Assembly: GCA_947474445.1 (NCBI GenBank)
Contig: CANJJY010000214.1
Coordinates: 1 to 7,804, forward strand
From: Oligoflexaceae bacterium
Lineage (GTDB): Bacteria; Bdellovibrionota_B; Oligoflexia; Oligoflexales; Oligoflexaceae
Length of the DNA: 7,804 nucleotides
Reading direction: 5' to 3'
Shown: positions 6,584-7,804 of the stretch, piece after piece
How positions within the stretch are numbered: position 1 is the stretch's first letter
Layout: every line of letters starts with the position of its first letter
The notes under the pieces: model-generated
What the model saw: only the letters and a program-made list of their open reading frames with translations
Told to the model about the DNA's origin: nothing
Database searches by the model: none
Position numbers and translations under genes: made by a program

Positions 6584-7459
6584 ATGGTCCCACCTTGGGT
6601 GGACGGGCGAACCAAATTGCTTGGTTTAATTGGGAAGGGTATCGGACATACTCTGTCTCCACTCATTCACAATGAATCAATGCGAAAGTTGGGCCTTTCA
6701 GGTCTCTATGTGCCCTTTGATTGCCCTGCAGGTTTTCCACGATCCTATTTTTTTGAAGTCCTTTGGGACATGGGGGCTTTAGGTTTTAATGTTACGGTTC
6801 CTTATAAAGAAGCCGCAGCCCTCCAATTTTCAACTTCTTCCCCCCCGCTCCTTTCGATCAACACCCTTTATCGCGGGCCAAATGGTTGGTTGAGCGCTTC
6901 AACTGATGGACCTGGTTTTATGCTTGCGCTCTCGCGTTTGGGTCGAAAAGTCGAGGATTTTTCGGCATGTATATTTCTTGGTAATGGCGGCGCAGCATTG
7001 GCTCTACGCGATAGCCTTCAGAAGGAACACAATGAGCTGCCTCATTTTGTGCTGAGGCGAAACCCTTCACGCGACGAACTTTGGAGAAAAGAATCGCGAG
7101 TGGAATTAAATTTTCGCGATTTCTCGGCAAGTGAATTACAAAAAGTCCTGACTCGTTTTCCGCGTTCTTTGTTGCTTCAAACCACCAGTGCCCCACTCCA
7201 GGGTGAACCACTTGAAGAACTTGCAGCTGTGATGGATGAGCGTTTTCAGGGGGTCCTGATAGATCTGGTTTACGGCTCACCATCGGCCTTAATTTCCCGC
7301 GCTAAGAGCTTAAACATTCCTTGCCAAGACGGCGTGTCGATGCTGGTGGGGCAAGCCATATTTGCTCAAAAATTATGGTGGGGCCTTGCTGGTGATTTTG
7401 ATGAGCTGGAACTCCTTGTGCGCAGAGCGGTACAGGGCCTTAGCGAGAGAAAAAGTTAA
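6584..7459 (+). CDS. aroE: Shikimate dehydrogenase (NADP+)
   Basis: Reduces 3-dehydroshikimate to shikimate with NADPH, step four of the chorismate pathway to aromatic amino acids. Seen, numbering from the ATG at 6584: GHTLSPLIHN (21-30), matching the shikimate-binding SxSP segment with the first Ser replaced by Thr23 and Ser25 kept; FNVTVPYKEA (68-77) with catalytic Lys75; INTL (92-95); STDGPG (106-111) with catalytic Asp108; the nucleotide-binding loop LGNGGA (132-137); RRNPSR (158-163) in place of the usual NRT basic clamp; DLVY (227-230); and DGVSMLVGQ (249-257) with Gln257. The length of 291 residues is slightly above E. coli AroE (272). The frame also opens at a GTG at 6569, but ATG 6584 has GGAG seven bases upstream and is preferred. 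It follows the PilZ-like gene by 52 bases with no clear terminator between. The middle region is divergent, but the known catalytic and shikimate-contact residues are present. Confidence 0.93.
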   Translation: MVPPWVDGRTKLLGLIGKGIGHTLSPLIHNESMRKLGLSGLYVPFDCPAGFPRSYFFEVLWDMGALGFNVTVPYKEAAALQFSTSSPPLLSINTLYRGPNGWLSASTDGPGFMLALSRLGRKVEDFSACIFLGNGGAALALRDSLQKEHNELPHFVLRRNPSRDELWRKESRVELNFRDFSASELQKVLTRFPRSLLLQTTSAPLQGEPLEELAAVMDERFQGVLIDLVYGSPSALISRAKSLNIPCQDGVSMLVGQAIFAQKLWWGLAGDFDELELLVRRAVQGLSERKS

Positions 7460-7600
7460 TCTTATAAAATTTACAGTTTTTGCGTCGATTCGGTTACGAA
7501 TGTCTGAAGTTGAGCTCATGTGTAAGGAAGGCTCGACTTTACGCGAGGATTGGCGTAGATGCCCAGTCAGATAGAGGAGAAGCGAAGGCGGAGTGAAGTC

Positions 7601-7804
7601 ATGGCTGGGGAAATTCGCAAACAGCGGCAAGATCTGGAAGAACTCTTCGCCGAACGCAAACTAAAGCTGCTGGGTATCGTGGCGATAGGGCCAGAGCCGG
7701 AATTTACCAGATTTTCTCAATGGCTCGATGCCGGTAAGCATGCCTCTATGCAATTTCTCGAAAAAAATCAGGCACTTCGAAGTAATCCCTGCCTACTTTT
7801 ACCA
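7601..7804 (+). CDS. queG: Epoxyqueuosine reductase QueG, N-terminal fragment cut by the window edge
   Basis: QueG is a cobalamin and iron-sulfur enzyme that performs the last step of queuosine synthesis, reducing epoxyqueuosine in the wobble position of GUN-decoding tRNAs. Only 68 codons are visible. Seen: a helical start, LKLLGIVAIGPEPEF (21-35, matching the family's LGF..VGI segment), then FSQWLDAGKHASMQFLEKN (38-56) and LRSNPCLLLP (59-68), matching WL..G.HG.M.(W/F)..R...R..P..LLP in the family. The Fe-S ferredoxin part lies beyond the edge. ATG 7601 has GGAG 7 bases upstream and gives the usual 24-residue lead. An in-frame ATG at 7559 with GAGGA 9 bases upstream would add 14 charged residues; a stop codon lies just before it, so the gene cannot start earlier. 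Follows aroE on the same strand and may be cotranscribed. Confidence 0.82.
   Translation, partial: MAGEIRKQRQDLEELFAERKLKLLGIVAIGPEPEFTRFSQWLDAGKHASMQFLEKNQALRSNPCLLLP

Noticed and set aside
7500..7574. Possible 24-codon gene (MSEVELMCKEG...) between aroE and queG
   Set aside because: No good ribosome binding site, overlap with one candidate queG start, and no recognisable motif; too little to support.
7373..7630. 85-codon minus-strand frame across the aroE/queG gap
   Set aside because: It overlaps the ends of two recognised plus-strand genes and shows no family features.
1..7804. Search for a defence system, prophage, transposon or CRISPR array
   Set aside because: All long frames are housekeeping or envelope genes; no repeats, integrase, transposase or tRNA boundary was seen.

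Overview
This is a compact, almost fully coding window of chromosomal type. It carries seven genes, two of them cut by the window edges. The host is most likely a Gram-negative (diderm) bacterium: one gene encodes a lipoprotein with a classical lipobox and Gly at +2, and the ppk-ppx, ribF, aroE and queG set is typical of proteobacteria-like genomes. Base composition looks moderate. A lineage near Bdellovibrionota/Oligoflexia would fit, but that is only an impression. I see no mobile element, CRISPR array, tRNA or rRNA.

Left block (1-3498, minus strand): a polyphosphate operon. ppk (polyphosphate kinase 1) is followed directly by ppx/gppA (exopolyphosphatase), which runs off the left edge. One enzyme makes polyphosphate and the other degrades it. 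The ppx frame begins immediately after the ppk UAA and is in the same frame. It has no ATG, GTG or TTG before its first active-site motif. The best explanation is an AUU start at 1161, served by a GAAGGA Shine-Dalgarno sequence lying inside the end of ppk. This is the most unusual point in the window.

Middle block (3538-5924): an outer-membrane-type lipoprotein with TolB/WD40-like beta-propeller repeats and no known function is divergent from ppk. It is convergent with ribF (bifunctional riboflavin kinase/FAD synthetase), with only 2 bases between the two stop codons.

Right block (6070-7804, plus strand): a small membrane-anchored protein with a degenerate PilZ-like domain, then aroE (shikimate dehydrogenase), then the start of queG (epoxyqueuosine reductase). 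The gap between ribF and the PilZ-like gene (5925-6069) has candidate promoters facing each other and a possible stem-loop leader.

Most genes are ordinary housekeeping functions. I find no evidence for a wholly new multi-gene system. The points worth following up are the non-canonical ppx start, the uncharacterised lipoprotein and the degenerate PilZ-like membrane protein.
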